A DNA stretch of 64,000 bases, taken from Ailurus styani (taxonomy: Eukaryota; Chordata; Mammalia; Carnivora; Ailuridae). Below the pieces are notes generated by a model, which did no database searches, was not told where the DNA came from, and saw only the letters and a list, made by a program, of their open reading frames with translations. Below, piece by piece: positions 1 through 13,180 of this stretch; positions within the stretch are counted from its first letter, which is position 1, and every line of letters begins with the position of its first letter. The DNA lies in contig LNAC01000003.1 of assembly GCA_002007465.1 (NCBI GenBank), forward strand, positions 11,271,142-11,335,141, in the 5' to 3' direction. The translations under genes and the position numbers were made by a program.

Positions 1-3000
1 CTCAGGCTGCTTCCAAATGCAAAAATTCTATTGCAATATCTCGTTTCATCTTTCTAATACATGTACAGTACACACTAGAGGATAGAGCTGCATCACTTAA
101 ATTTATGACTTTGAAAAAATAATGCAGTCTATAGACAATTTTGTGTTTTATTTGGTTAAGAAGTGAAGTTTATGCCACAAATGTATAGCCAAATTGTAAG
201 TGCTTACAAAGCAGTGCTCAGAGTATGTTCAGTTCACAGTAAGTAGACTTTATTGGAATAAACATTTTATGGTACATTCTCAGAAATTGGCTACCAGCTA
301 AAAGATGTTTGACCCATTTTGAATGAGTAAATTGAAAACAAAAATTTTAAAGGAGAAAAATGCATGTTTATACACTTTTTAAATAAAACCAAACCTCGTT
401 AAGTGGACATTAATAACAGTGTCCTGCCTCATTTGTTTCCACGACTTTGAGAACAAGAAATTCCTGAACATCAGTCATGTATGGTCAAAATGAATATGAC
501 TTTGAAATATACATCAGCCACTGTACATGTATAGTTGAGCAGTCAAGTAGAAGAGAACTTCCCTGAAATTCCCACTTGTGACATTTTTTCTGTGTTACCT
601 CCACAACTATAAATTCTATTTCTAGTTATACTTTCTCATGTTTTTCCTATGATATGTTCAGTAGGTGGTACTTTGAAAAATGTTCAATGTGATTATTAGA
701 ATCAATTCTAAAATATAGGACCCGCTTGAACGACAATTCTTACTCCCATGTATTCTCGGCTCAGTCACAAATTCTGTATCATATTGTTATAACAAAGGGA
801 TAACAGAATTCATTTTTTCTATCTTTTTTGTTCCCTGAGACTGCATCAACACAGGCAAGAGTGGAGGAATGTAATGTTCTTTATGGGCCCCAACCTCTTT
901 CGGTGCAATGTAACTCTCATTTCTTCTTCACCGAAAAGAAAAAATATTCTGAGACACACTTATTAAATGCGTTACCAACTTTCTACCACCAGTGCCTGAA
1001 TTTTAATGCAGTTTGATTTCTCTGGGTCAGATTGTCTAGGGAAGATGGAAAGATCCTGTGAAGAATGACTACATACAATTCACAACTGTAGGATGTGAGG
1101 AATTTAATTTTTATTTATGCAGTTCCCTACATCACCTCTTTATATTTAAAAGCAAACGAAGTTTTGTTCATTTGTGTTCCCTCTTTATGCTTCTCTGTAA
1201 CCCACTTTAGATTAAAGCTTTAATTCATTACATTTATTACACATAGATGTTGATCCCTAATGTGACAAATAAACCAAGACATCAATATAGAGTATAGGTA
1301 TGAAAGAGACTTCTGGAATAATGTAGGACATAGCATCATATCTTCCTGATTATTTTCAGTGTATAAAACATAACCATTTTGGTTAGATTTTGGCAGTACA
1401 GACCTTATGGTTACTTGGAATGTTCTTTTAAAACATTCCACATTCCCTATTAAGTCTAGTTTTATATTTAAATTGGTCAGTAAAATCTTGCATTCAATAT
1501 ATCATCCTCACACAGATACAGAGCAAGATAAAAATGCTGTGGTTATCCAAATGAATTCAGGAATCTTATCCAAAACTCAAAAGCTTTTGTCCACTTACGA
1601 TATGTAAGAAGCTTCTAATCAGTATGTCAGAATGGTAGTAGAAGAATACAAACATATATAAGACCGCCCATAATTTTTTTCATTTTGTACCCCATTGAAT
1701 GAATGGGGTTAGAAATTCACTGAGCTCAGTCCTCTGCAGGTGCACACGAGGTCTGCATAACTTGTCAGAAGGAAATCTGGGTAGGAGAGAATACAAACTC
1801 ACCTTGCACTCACAGGCTATGCTACTGTGCAGTCAAGCCCCAAACAACACAGCTCCATTCTCAACATGCCACATCTCCACTGGGAAAAAGCCAATCAGCA
1901 CCCCAACTCAGGTATGCCTCGGAGTGTGCAGGCAGAGTCGGCCCACCCCTTTCCAGAACTTTTCCATGCCATATGTAAAGTGGGATTCTCCAGGGGCTTG
2001 AAAACAACGGATTCCTTCACAGGATTTGAATCCAGTTCGGGGGAGCATATAGGAAAATCAAAACCAACATTTAAGGTGTCCTACAACCAAAGGGAAGTAA
2101 AAACATTGCAAGTATGCTTGTTCTAAATAACAAAACAGATAAAACGGTGTCCTGTGTCCTCGCTTAATGCTCTGGGCATTTAAATATATCTTCAGTGGGA
2201 TTCAAGTTGAAAGTTTGTATCAGCTCTGATAGAACACCTCCAAATTTCTATTCAACAAATTTATGGAACTGTCCATTGACAACTTAATTATACGAATACC
2301 GACAAGCTCTAAACTGTGGTTTATCTTTGCCACTGGAAAGTGATTGTGTGTCAGTATTAAAGATATGAAGAACCATGACATTCACTAATTTGTACATCTA
2401 CTTCTGTGCATTGTATTTATAAAGTTACATGACGAGAATTGGTGTAAAGCAACGTCTTTCCACATTATCTTAGAGATGAAGTTACTTTTATTTTGCTTCT
2501 CTATAATGTGTACTTCGAATGAAATCCCCATACCTTTTTTTCGTTGAAGTTCGATTTACTAATTTTTCTTATCTCATCGTTTTCAAAAGCATTTATTGTA
2601 ACTTTAAAGTGTTGCAAGATAAGGGATTTTGTGGCCGTGGGTAGACTTTTTATACTTTGTTTTATAGATGGACTTTTTTTTAACTAGTCTGTTTAAGTCA
2701 CCAAACAGCGTCCAAAATCTTAATGTGTTTCATTTGATGTTGTTAGATCGGAAAAGAAATTGGCATAAAATTGCTTAATAGTGTTGTCAAAGAATTGTGT
2801 ATTGTGTACTCACTGGGAAAAAATAAAATATATTCACATTTCAAATTTGTAAAAAAGCCATTTATGTAAAACAGACTTGCCTACAGAAAAATCAAACACA
2901 GACCACTCTGTCACTTTTGTAACTCTACATTGATATTTTGTGACCAAATGCATAATCTGATTTTCTCCTTTGGTAGTGGGTTGGGTGGTGATAATTAGAA

Positions 3001-6000
3001 ATTGACATTGACTTACAGTAGTGACTAAACTGATGACACTGATGAAGAATATAAAAAGCATTTGAAATTATAGCTGCCACTCTCTACGCCCTGCTCTCCA
3101 GATCTGATCTTCCCCAGCCCATAAAGACTTTCAGGTAGATAGAATACAAACTTCTCATCTACAAAATTACCTTCAAAAATGATTCTTTCAATATAAGTAA
3201 GTATGAGAATTGGAAGAAAGTGGGTATTTCTTAATTGCCTTAGAATAGCTAATGATAACTTTTGCTAAGATGATGGATGTTGAAAAGTTGTATTAGGGAC
3301 TGGGTGGAAAAGAGAAATTCCCTATTTTATTGTACTTCATGAATATTTCATTCTCTTTCACTAAGTACAATTACAGGATCAAATTATTTCTAAAAATAAA
3401 AGAAGTTCATGTATTCTTTAAGATAATATAGTAATAGTAAAAATGAAATAAAAAAACTACTGAACTCTAAAACAGTTTATTTAAAAATAGTTTTAAAGCA
3501 CAGGGTAAGTGGATAATACACTTCAGAGTTTCATTTAATTTAGATTAACAATAGGAAAATAAAACAGTATTAGATGAATTACAAATAATGTTGCATTAAT
3601 ATAATACAGTGGCATAATACATGTGATTAAAGACAAATACGTCATTACCAAAATGATAAATAGTAGAGGAAGTACAAAACAATCATTGCTTTATTGAATC
3701 TGGGTGCATTATAGAAACACCTACAGATGGCAAAAGAGCAAAATTATCGGAAAGATTTATTAAAGTAATACATTGTGCTCTCTTATTACATATTAGCTAT
3801 ATAAAAGATATACCAGTGGTGCAGGAAAGCATGGTAACAAGAAGTAACATTTAATGCCCTCAATTTGTGAAAGTATATTTTTTATCTTCCAAAGAGAAGA
3901 TCAGCCAAGTTCATGCTAAATTTCACTTCATAACAGAGATGTGAAATAAAACTGCAATAACCGAAAAGCCAATTGCAAGAATTCACAAGAAAAGACACAT
4001 AGAAAGACTTAGTAAGGCGGGAAGATAAGCTGTCTCCAAAAGGTTTCAAGGGCTCTTTTATCTCGATGAATTTAGTGCAGTCTTGGTTTCCGCTCTCAGT
4101 CTCAGAGGGAGTTTTCTTCAGGCCCAGAGAAGGAATTTGGTATAAGAGAGGGTTGCAAAACCGTCAAGATTCTGAAAGACACTCAAGACAATTTGTAAAA
4201 CTGTGTGTGACCCGTCTTTGTATCTTCCAGCCCACATGCTTTCTCCAAGCAGCAGTCAAGCTCCTAGAAATATACATATTCAGTGACCTTGGCAATTAAT
4301 CAGAGAAAGGCACTTGTGGTTTGTGATTCAAAAACAGTATTGGGGAGCAGGTCAATGTCCAAGCTAAGGAATTTGCAGGCCGCTGTCACTGCCCTCAGAT
4401 CATGACACCATACATCCTTTGTCTATAACATGTCTATAAAATGCTTCTAGGTAGTGGACAACTTGTTTGGAGAATTTTTACACAATGTGTCTCTAGACAA
4501 CATTTATGAATAATTTGTTTCTGACAAACGGCTTGTTTTTTGTTTGTTTGTTTTGGTTATTTATTCATTCATTTTGCAAGCTAGTACTGAGACATTGTGC
4601 TAAGAATCATACAGAATGGTTAAAACAGAAATAGCTTTTGCCTTCATAAATAGATGAATATCTTCTGTGAAGTAGGGCCCTGAGATCTGGGGAAGTATCT
4701 TTTCGATGAATGTTTTTGAGCTAAGCGGAAAGAGGCAATAAGCAAGGCTTCCAAATACATTGACAAGCGCAATAAAATCTGCAATAGTTTCATTCATACC
4801 CCCTCACCCTGTCCTATTCTCCATATTCTAGTCTTTCTCAAAATAGTCTATGGAATTTTAATAGGTATTTTTAAAATAAAGAAGAATACAGCAGGCGAAC
4901 ACGTAAAGAGATTTCTTTACTACTTGACTTCTTTTCGAGTTTGCTCGAATTGTATATGGCATAGAACCCGTGGTCCTGAGGCATCCTATGGACCTGGTAG
5001 TCTGTGACAACCACTTCAAGAAATACTCCCTTAGAAACCTCATTCTGTCCCTAGGCTCTACATTAGTGGCCCCCAAACCCCTGCTGTGGTTTTGTCTTTT
5101 TCTTGCTGTAGTTTTTTAAATCAATATCAGTTCATGAGAGAGAAACGTGCGAATCTCAGGTATTCTGTGGAGATAACAGAAAAGGTGTTCAGTGAGAAAT
5201 TGCATTATCCTTCCCACTTATGACAGAGTTTAAGTACTTAATTGAGATCAGTGTTCGGCACTTGAGCACCAGGGATGATTGCATTATGTTCTTTAGCTTT
5301 TCCACAATCCTTTTCTCTACTGTTAAGTCTCCAAATCATCAGACTAAAACTAAAGCAGGAAAATACACTCATTGTCTCCCTCCTCCCAACTTCCAACTCC
5401 CAAAAGTATAATTTAATCTCTTTTGAGACTCTTCTATGATTATTGCAACTTCAAATGGAAGTTTGATAAAAATAATTTAAAAAATAGCAAAACAAATAAC
5501 AAAAAATTTTGTGGCTCACACAAAATTTAGGGAGAGAGGACTTAATGATTTCTCGGTAAGACAATATGGAACTAAGTCCTGGTGGAAAGCAAAATGGAGT
5601 AAATTACTCATGATGAAAATCAGTATACTCAGAAGTAGATAAATATAAAATTACAGAAGAGAAATTGAGGATTACCATTATATGAACTTTCATTGACATT
5701 AAGTATAAAAGAATATGATATAAGAGAAATTAAAGTGAAATGGGGGGAGTTGGGATTTAAATTTACTTAATTAATTTTGAGATGGTAGATGAATGCAATC
5801 AATAGGTTAAAATGCCCCAACACAGGTGATTTGAGAGTAATTGCTGGTGGGTAATGGTTATTCTAATAAAAAAGATGGAACAGGCAAATGGAAGCAGCCT
5901 CTAAAAAGAGACATAAATGGAGAGTAGCATTCAGCTTAAAAAGAGGGATTAAAACATTTCAATAAAGTGCAAGCATTTCTTGTGCAAGTAATTATCCGTC

Positions 6001-6534
6001 AAGGATTAAGCCCTATTTTCATTAATGTTGATGATATTCATTTTTTCCTGGCATTTTCCTGGCATTTAAAGTATTCTACAACTATGCCTAAAATATATAA
6101 CACAAACACCCTTACACATATGACAACAAATATAAAGAACTTCGTGACCTTAATATTTAATACCATATAATTCTTAATAACATCATTTGAATAGTTATTA
6201 TTTAAAAGGTTAAAATTTATAATGACGTTAAGAACTGTTTTCATCAGTGAATCTCAAGTAGAAAGGTATTTTGAGTCTGCCTTAATAATAAGCCAAATAA
6301 AAAGAATTATATACTTAAAATGTATCATATAGCCAATACATGGAGTAGAAAATTCATACATCCATGCATATAAACATATAAATACACATATATAAATTCA
6401 ATTCAGCAGAATCTAAGGTACGATGAGTAGATTCATAGACTATGGAAAAGAGACACTAACAAAGATTGTGGGGGTCAAGACAGGCATTCCAGACAGAATA
6501 ATGCTTCCAATAATTTCTATTTCTCTGGACGAAT
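1..6534. other. AT-rich non-coding DNA without recognisable SINEs
   Basis: I see no coding exon, RNA gene or CAN-SINE in this stretch. All open frames are under about 80 codons and none resembles a known protein. The DNA is AT-rich. AATAAA hexamers occur at several places, for example near 381 and at 2822-2827. The first 2.85 kb could be a long mammalian 3' UTR ending near the second hexamer, but no coding sequence in the window supports this, so it stays a guess. A short (GTTT)n run lies near 4537-4552. Confidence 0.4.
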
Positions 6535-6721
6535 TATATATGTATTTATATGTATGCATACATATAATAATGTGCATTTATGTTTATATATGCACTTATA
6601 TTTGCATATATGTATACATATGCTCATTTATATATATTTATATGTATACATATACTCATGTATACATATAAATATATGTATTATGTACATCACATATATA
6701 ATACATTCATATGTATATACG
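6535..6721. repeat. AT-rich imperfect TATATG/CATATA microsatellite
   Basis: About 190 bp of degenerate alternating purine-pyrimidine sequence built from tatatgtat, catata and tttatatat words. Most of it lacks G+C runs. It is a decayed dinucleotide-type satellite with many interruptions. The open frames that cross it give low-complexity Tyr/Ile-rich peptides and are not genes. Confidence 0.8.
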
Positions 6722-9700
6722 AAGGAACAGATATTTTGTCATTTGAGTGACCAAATGTTTTATGAGACTGACGTGCTGCCCACTGCACTAAGAAGGCGAT
6801 TGAGTGACCAATTGTTTTAAAACGAATAAACAAATATTGTATACATGGTGTTTTGCTTGGCACAGTATAATGGGGCCTGGCAATAACAAATCATTCAATA
6901 TCATTATGAACTAGTTGGAGGCAATATAAGGCATAGAGTGAACATTATATTAGAAGTAGAAAGGAAGCAAATCATATATGATCGTGAGTGTTGAAGAAAT
7001 CAATTTCGGGAGTTGACAGGGAGGAGGGAGCACAGAGGTTTGGTGTGGGTGGGTGAGATTTCAGTGTTAAAAGGGACTGAGTTGAGGGAAGGATTCACAG
7101 ATGATAGCCTGGTGGAAGGGAAGCTGACAGGATACAGTCTCCAGCCCACAGGAAACTGCAGTCTGATGAAAGAACCAGTGAACTGAGCCAACAACTCTTA
7201 TTTGGTGGAATCCCAAATATGATAAGTGCGTGCAGAGTGTTACCATAGTGTATGGAAGGTGGGTACCTAATTCAGACTCTAGGAGTTAAGATAGGCATCC
7301 CAGACCGAGTAATACCTCAGTCTCTATCCTCCCTAGACAAAGAAGATAGGGCTTCACTTCCCCTAGACAAGAGCATGGGGACTTACTGATACAGCATAGT
7401 AAATATAGACTAGTAAATGGTAAGTGGAATAGTCAATGGTAGGGCATGTTTGGAAAGCAACAATAGAACAAAGATACAGGGGAGAAAGGGTGAATGGAGT
7501 GAAAAGATGTAGAGTAAGAATGCCTCGATTTAGTGCAGACCTAAAGGAACACAAAAAGTCTCCTATGTCCCCTTCACAATCTTCCTTTTCCATTCTGGGG
7601 AGGTAAGCTCATCTCATTCTCACAGGGGAGTTATGCTTTTGTAAACGGGAAAATTCAATTCTATCTCTAAATTCTATGTATCCAAACTTGCCATGCATGC
7701 GGTAAGTGTCCCAATAAAGAATGCCATATAAGCTGAAATCTACAAGCTAAATAAATATCGTAATTATAATACAGTGTGAAATATTCCCACTTAGAAAGTG
7801 TATGGTTTCATATAAACAATAACAGGAACTACCAGACACAAGCAGAATGAGACCAATTATGATTAATACAATACAACCCCAAGTGGGGCAGAGCTACTTT
7901 CTACACATACCCAGTTGAAGGCAGTAGAGCCAAACCAGACCCCAGGGCTCAAATAGGAACTTCATTAGGGAAAATTAAGAGCAATACACAATGCTGATAA
8001 ATCTTGCAACAATAATCTGCCTGAGGACTGACTACAAAAGGAGCACCAACAAATAAAACTATATCCTGCAAAGAATACACAAATGAAAACAAGGATAATA
8101 ATGTGCAATAAAACTTCGTAGGGAAAAATAGATTTGAAAGCAAATCTTGGTCTTCCTGTCTTTCCTCCCTCCCATTCTGCCTTCCCCCAGGATCCTAATG
8201 AGTTGTTGATTATCTCTTTTTAAAGACCAACTACAGAAAAGCTTAGAAACATGAAAAATAATTAGAGCATAAGACTAAGTATGGATAATTATGAAATGGC
8301 AAAATATAATTAATCACCCATTCCCTGCAAATGTCTCTTCTAAAATGACTAGTTTTAAAACGCACAAGAACTTTAATTTTGTAATACCCATGCACACTCA
8401 TAAACATACATATACAAATAGCATGCAAAACCGTGTGCTGACAAAATAAACTTGCTATAAGACTTAGGAGCAACATTCAACACACTCTAGAACACGGGTT
8501 TGCTCAATTAGCTCCCTAGGCATAAACTATACCTGCTCCACACTTTGTTTGATACCATTCCTTAGTTAGAGCTTGTCATCATGGATTTCAACTTTTCCGT
8601 GTCTGAATTTAGTGCTATTAGAGATGACTTTTTTCCCCCTTGAAGACATGTATATTTATTTTCCTAACCATCTGAGACTTGAGAGAGGGTTTCTAAATAA
8701 AGATTGTGAAATATTTAAAAATGTACCCCACTAAAACACCATGTCTTATACTCCTTTTGCAACTGCCAGTTTCTGACACAACAGTGAATTGAAGGGCTGC
8801 CTCAATATTGAATTGATTTGAATATCCTGGCACCCACTGAATTATTTTACCACATTAAGTTGAATGGCATTGTGACTTTTCTTGTAAAAGCATTCATTCC
8901 ATTTGACTAAGTACCCCAAGAGCTTAAAGTCTAAACATTTTGCAAAATAAGCTAATTAGTAGTGGAAAGAGAATAGAAGGCAACAAAAATGTGTTTAGAA
9001 GCTAACAGGGTTGTTGAGCCATAAGTTTATACTTAAACCCACCTAAGAGGAGCAAAAGGTCCTATTGCATCATTTTACCTCTTTATGTCATAGTAAACAG
9101 CATGAAGCTCCTCTGAAGAGACAAACAGATTTATTCTGTGAAAATCTCAAGTAAGCAAAAATTGAGCAGATTTTTTGTATACATGGTGAGTAAGCCAGCA
9201 GCACTATCTTCAGCTGCAGCTTTGCACAAGTCAGAGGACTATTTTTCAAAGAGATCATTTTTTAATATAAACCCTTTATAAAAGCTGAGGATTGAAGTCA
9301 CAGTAAATATTACCTTATTCAGGGCAATTTTATTGGTGGTGTTAAACTGTAGGCAGTAGACCAGTGTTTTTTACCTGGAGAGGTCAATCCACTTAAGCAA
9401 CATATACTTAGGGAGCAAATAGAGTCAATATTTTCCTGTGAGAAGATCCTTGCATCATCTTAAGCATTTAGCAAATGCATGAGTATTGCATTACATGGAA
9501 AAAATTGTCCATGAGCTAAAAATGATTCCTTCATGTGCTCCCACAAAAGAACATCTCACTGAAGGAATTCAGCTATGCTATAGAATATGCACTATGTTAG
9601 TTGGGGCCACCAGCAGTCACTCAATAGACTCTCAGGAAACGAGACACTCATCAATTAAATGAGTGAAACTATGTTTCTCCATATAGGTGTTGATGAATGG

Positions 9701-9970
9701 GCCCTTTTCCTCAGTAGCAATTATCAGGGAAAACTAGGCAACAGGTTTCAGCCTTCTTAACATTTCAATTCTGGTTTTCTTGTTTACTATAATAAATATG
9801 TATTTTCCCCATAATTGTCAATCCCAATTCTTAAGGTTCATATTAAAAACAAAGGGTATAAGAAAAAAATACAATTTTTATTAAAAATATTGTCATTAGA
9901 GTACTCCATGTATCAGATAATGCTTTTGGATGCAAGAAATAGAATATGCCCCAAAGAAAATACTTTAAAA
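6722..9970. other. Non-coding DNA, nothing recognised
   Basis: No recognisable exon, RNA gene, LTR or CAN-SINE. Open frames are at most 77 codons. Around 7225-7345 there is faint similarity to 6440-6540, listed as a finding. Anything else here would be guesswork. Confidence 0.5.
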
Positions 9971-9982
9971 ATAGAGACTTAA

Positions 9983-10195
9983 GGGGCACCTGGGTGGCTC
10001 AGTTGGTTGGGCATCTGTCTTTGGCTCAGGTCATGATCTCAGGTCCTGGGATTGAGTTCCACATCTGGCTCGGTGCTCAGCCGGGAGTCTGCTTCTCCCT
10101 CTCACTCTACCTCTCCTCCCCACTTGTGTTCTCTCTCTCAAATAAATAAATAAAATAGTTAAAAAATCCAAAAAAAAAAAAAAACCCACCAAACC
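9983..10195 (+). mobile_element. CAN-SINE (tRNA-derived)
   Basis: tRNA-like head (ggggcacctgggtggctcag), middle block 'aggtcatgatctcaggtcctggga', TC-rich stretch and AATAAATAAA-poly(A) tail. It is flanked by imperfect target-site duplications, atagagacttaa at 9971-9982 and atacagacttaa at 10196-10207. The head and the sequence divergence suggest a middle-aged copy. Confidence 0.95.
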
Positions 10196-10854
10196 ATACA
10201 GACTTAATATAACTTAACAAGTTGTCAATGTATAAATAGTGTCAGACCACTCTCAATGAATGAGTTGGCAACAAAATAAATGTAATTAATTGTGGAATAA
10301 TTTTGCCCCAATCCTACCCACTCTTTCTCATTAAATGAAGGGAAAAAATGGCATAGAGTTTTAAAACTATGTTCAAAACATTTTTTTTTCATTTAGAGAT
10401 AGAGTCATACAAAAGGAGACTCATCTGTGATGTTGATTATTTTCAAGTAATCATGTTTTATACAGATTCTGAAATATCCCAGTGGAAATAGGTATTTTAA
10501 GATCTTTCCAGATTTATGTGGATCTTCAGACATTCTAGAAAAGATGGAGTTAGTGGACTCTCAGATGGAACAGACAATGAATAATAATTAAATAAAGTGT
10601 TTAATGTGGACAGCCTAGTGGTTCTCAAAGTATCTTTTCAGTACCCTGGGTGTCCTGGAGACATTTTCAGAGAGACTGTGAGATCAATGCTATTTTTTAT
10701 TATAATACTAAAATATTGTCTTTTCCATTGAATCTATCTTTACAATGATAGTGCAAAAGTAGAAGTAGGTCAAACTGTTAGTCCTTGAACACAAATCAAG
10801 TTAATAGCACCAAACTGTACTGGTAGTCATTGTATTCTTCACTGTACCCACTGC

Positions 10855-11225
10855 ATTAGTTGCTAGGCCTACCATAGCAAAGTATCACAGACTAGATGAC
10901 TCAAAAACAGAAATTCATTTCCTCACAGTTCTGGGTACTAGAACTCCAAAGTCAAAATATTGGCAGTGTTAGTTTCTTCTGAGCCCTCTCTCCGTGGCTT
11001 ATGGAAAGCTGATTACTTCTTATGTCTTTATATGGTCCTCCCTCTGCATCTTAATATCCTCCTCTTATAAGGACAGAAGTCATATTGGATTAAGGTCCAC
11101 CCTGATATCCTCATTTTAACTTAATTACCTCTTTAAAGACCTTATCTCTAAATACAGTCACATTTTGAGGTAGAGGACACAGGTATTTTGGAGGCGACAG
11201 AATTCAGCCCATGATTTTCGCTGTC
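10855..11225 (-). mobile_element. MaLR-type (MLT1/MST-like) LTR, antisense
   Basis: Read on the minus strand the segment has the recognisable order of an MLT1/MST LTR. It has 'gggctgaattctgtc', then 'gactgtatttagagataaggtctttaaagaggtaatta', a 'cttataagagg' TATA-like region, and a 3' end resembling 'actgtgaggaaatgaatttctg'. The AATAAA signal has decayed to AATGAA. Family assignment is from memory of the consensus; the subfamily is uncertain. Confidence 0.75.
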
Positions 11226-11296
11226 ACACAATTCCCTTTAAAAAGAAGAAAATAAAATTTGATGAAGCAGTATAAAGTATTGACTTATTAAATCTA

Positions 11297-11523
11297 GGGC
11301 ACCTGGGTGGCTCAGTCATTAAGTGTCTCCCTTTGGTTCAGGTCATGATCCCAGGGTCCTGGGATTGAACTCCTCATCGGGCTCCCTGCTCACGGGAAGC
11401 CTGCTTCTCCTTCTCCCTCTGACACTCCCCCTGCTTGTGTTCCCTGTCTCACTGTGTCTCTCCGTCAAATAAATAAATAAAAATCTCCAAAAAAAAAATT
11501 GTTTTTAAATAAATAAATAAAAG
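11297..11523 (+). mobile_element. CAN-SINE
   Basis: Head 'gggcacctgggtggctcag', central 'ggtcatgatcccagggtcctgggattgaa', pyrimidine-rich segment ending 'ccgtcaaataaataaataaa', then an A-rich tail interrupted by 'ttgtttt' and followed by more AAATAAATAA units. The flanks taaatcta (left) and taaatctc (right) may be a decayed target duplication. Confidence 0.93.
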
Positions 11524-11670
11524 ATAAATCTCAACCCCTGAGTATATATCTTTTTAATATTATGAGTGATGAAGTGGATGGGAAGTACCCATGTAGCACT
11601 TCTGTTTCACACCAACATATGAGTGGGAGTTCCAAGATAAAACATGTGTTTTTAAAATAGAACATATTTA

Positions 11671-11843
11671 GGGCGCCTGGGTGGCTCAGTGGGTTAAAGC
11701 CGCTGCCTTCGGCTCAGGTCATGATCCCAGAGTCCTGGGATCGAGGCCCACATCCGGCTCTCTGCTCAGCAGGGATCCTGCTTCCTCCTCTCTCCTCTCT
11801 CTCTGCCTGCCTCTCTGCCTACTTGTAATCTCTCTGTGTCAAA
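11671..11843 (+). mobile_element. Young mustelid-type CAN-SINE, cut by a 1-base gap
   Basis: Starts gggcgcctgggtggctcag and carries the young head 'gttaaagccgctgccttcgg', 'cgaggcccacatccggctc' and 'ctctgcctgcctctctgcc'. The element stops at a single N (11844) just after 'gtgtcaaa', so the AATAAA tail and the right target duplication are not in the assembly. The next bases, caaaaatgaaag, do not look like SINE tail. Confidence 0.93.
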
Positions 11844-11844
11844 N
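11844..11844. other. Single-base assembly gap
   Basis: One N interrupts the tail of a young SINE. The sequence lost here should include the AATAAATAAA tail, poly(A) and right target-site duplication. The right flank does not repeat the left flank, unlike the other single-N joins in this window. Confidence 0.9.
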
Positions 11845-12974
11845 CAAAAATGAAAGATGTGAGTCTAACACTTTAAGCAAAGATGAGAGTATTATTAATG
11901 ATGACATTTGAGCTTTCAAGCAAAAATTAGCATTTTTGAAAACTTACATGGTTTTCATGTACCATAAATTTGACAACTTCCTAATACTTAACAGCATTTC
12001 TAGTAACACTGGTAATGATATTGGTATATATGATTTTTGATATTATGTAACAAAATGAGCCAACAGTTGGAAGCTCTGCATAACTCAATGAGTCAATATT
12101 TTCCAAATGGCCAGAGCATGATACTTAAAGTCTTATGTAGACAAAGGATCTATTCAAAGTGCATTATAGAGTAATGGATTTTAATGTAACAGAGTTTTAA
12201 AAGTTCACTGATACGGTTTCAGATTTTACATTGCAACCTAATTTCAGAAAAATTCCATTTGTCAAGTTTTATATATTATCAGAAAAAGACTATCCATTGT
12301 TATCTGAAAGGACTATTAAAATACTCTTCCTTTCCAACTACATGTCTTTATAAGGCAGAATAGAAGAGCAGGTGTGCCTGGCTCTTGCAGGATTCTTCTG
12401 CTGAGGCAATGGAAGAAGCATATATTTCTGGGGGTGAAGTTACAAGACTCTGGAGATGCCATGGGCCTGGATGACTCAGTGAGTAGTTGGAGCAGAGTCT
12501 CAGGATGGGCATGTGCCATTTAGTGAACAGGATTAGCTATACAATTTCCCAATGCAAATGTGATTGTACTGAATGAATGCCATTGAATTGTACATTTAAA
12601 AAGGGCAAAGTTCATGTTACATTTATTTTTACAATTAAAAACAAAACAAAACAAAACACCCTTTGAAGAATACCAAGATGATGACAGCAGTTAAACCAAA
12701 CATTGGCCCTTTTTGAGCCTGGAGTCCTGTGTGACTGCCTATCTTGCAGGCCCATGAAGTTGGCTTTGTTAGAAAGGAATAAACCTTCATTGTATTAAAC
12801 CATTGGGATTTTATTGTTATTTATTATCACAGCATCACCTGACATATCCTGAATAATAAAAAGCTGAAGAAGGCTTAACTAAAGAAATAAATTTCTAAAC
12901 TGATATCCAGAGAATAAATAGGAATTAACAAAGTGAGTAAAAGAGAAGACTTGGTCAAGGAGAAGGAATGGCAA

Positions 12975-13180
12975 GGGTTCCTGGGTGGCTCAGCCCATTA
13001 AGTGACTGTCTTTGGCTCAGGTCGTGATCCCAGGGTCCTGGGATTGAGCCCCACATTGGGCTCCCTCTTCTCCCTCTCCTGCTTCTCCCTCTCCCTCTGC
13101 CTGCTGCTCCCCCTACTTGTGCTCTCTCTCTCTCTCTGTCAAATAAATATATAAAATTTTTAAGAAAAAAAAAAGAAAAA
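12975..13180 (+). mobile_element. CAN-SINE
   Basis: Head 'gggttcctgggtggctcag', central 'caggtcgtgatcccagggtcc', long TC-rich region and 'gtcaaataaatatataaaa' followed by a mixed A/G tail. Target duplication aaggagaaggaatggca to the left and aaggagatggaatgaca from 13181 to the right, with two differences. Confidence 0.95.

Noticed and set aside
6423..6820. Tyr/Ile-rich open frames of 82 and 88 codons
   Set aside because: Low-complexity translation of the AT-rich satellite.
9983..10060. tRNA-like head sequence considered as a tRNA gene
   Set aside because: It is the tRNA-derived head of a CAN-SINE, with SINE body, tail and target duplications; the same holds for the other SINE heads.
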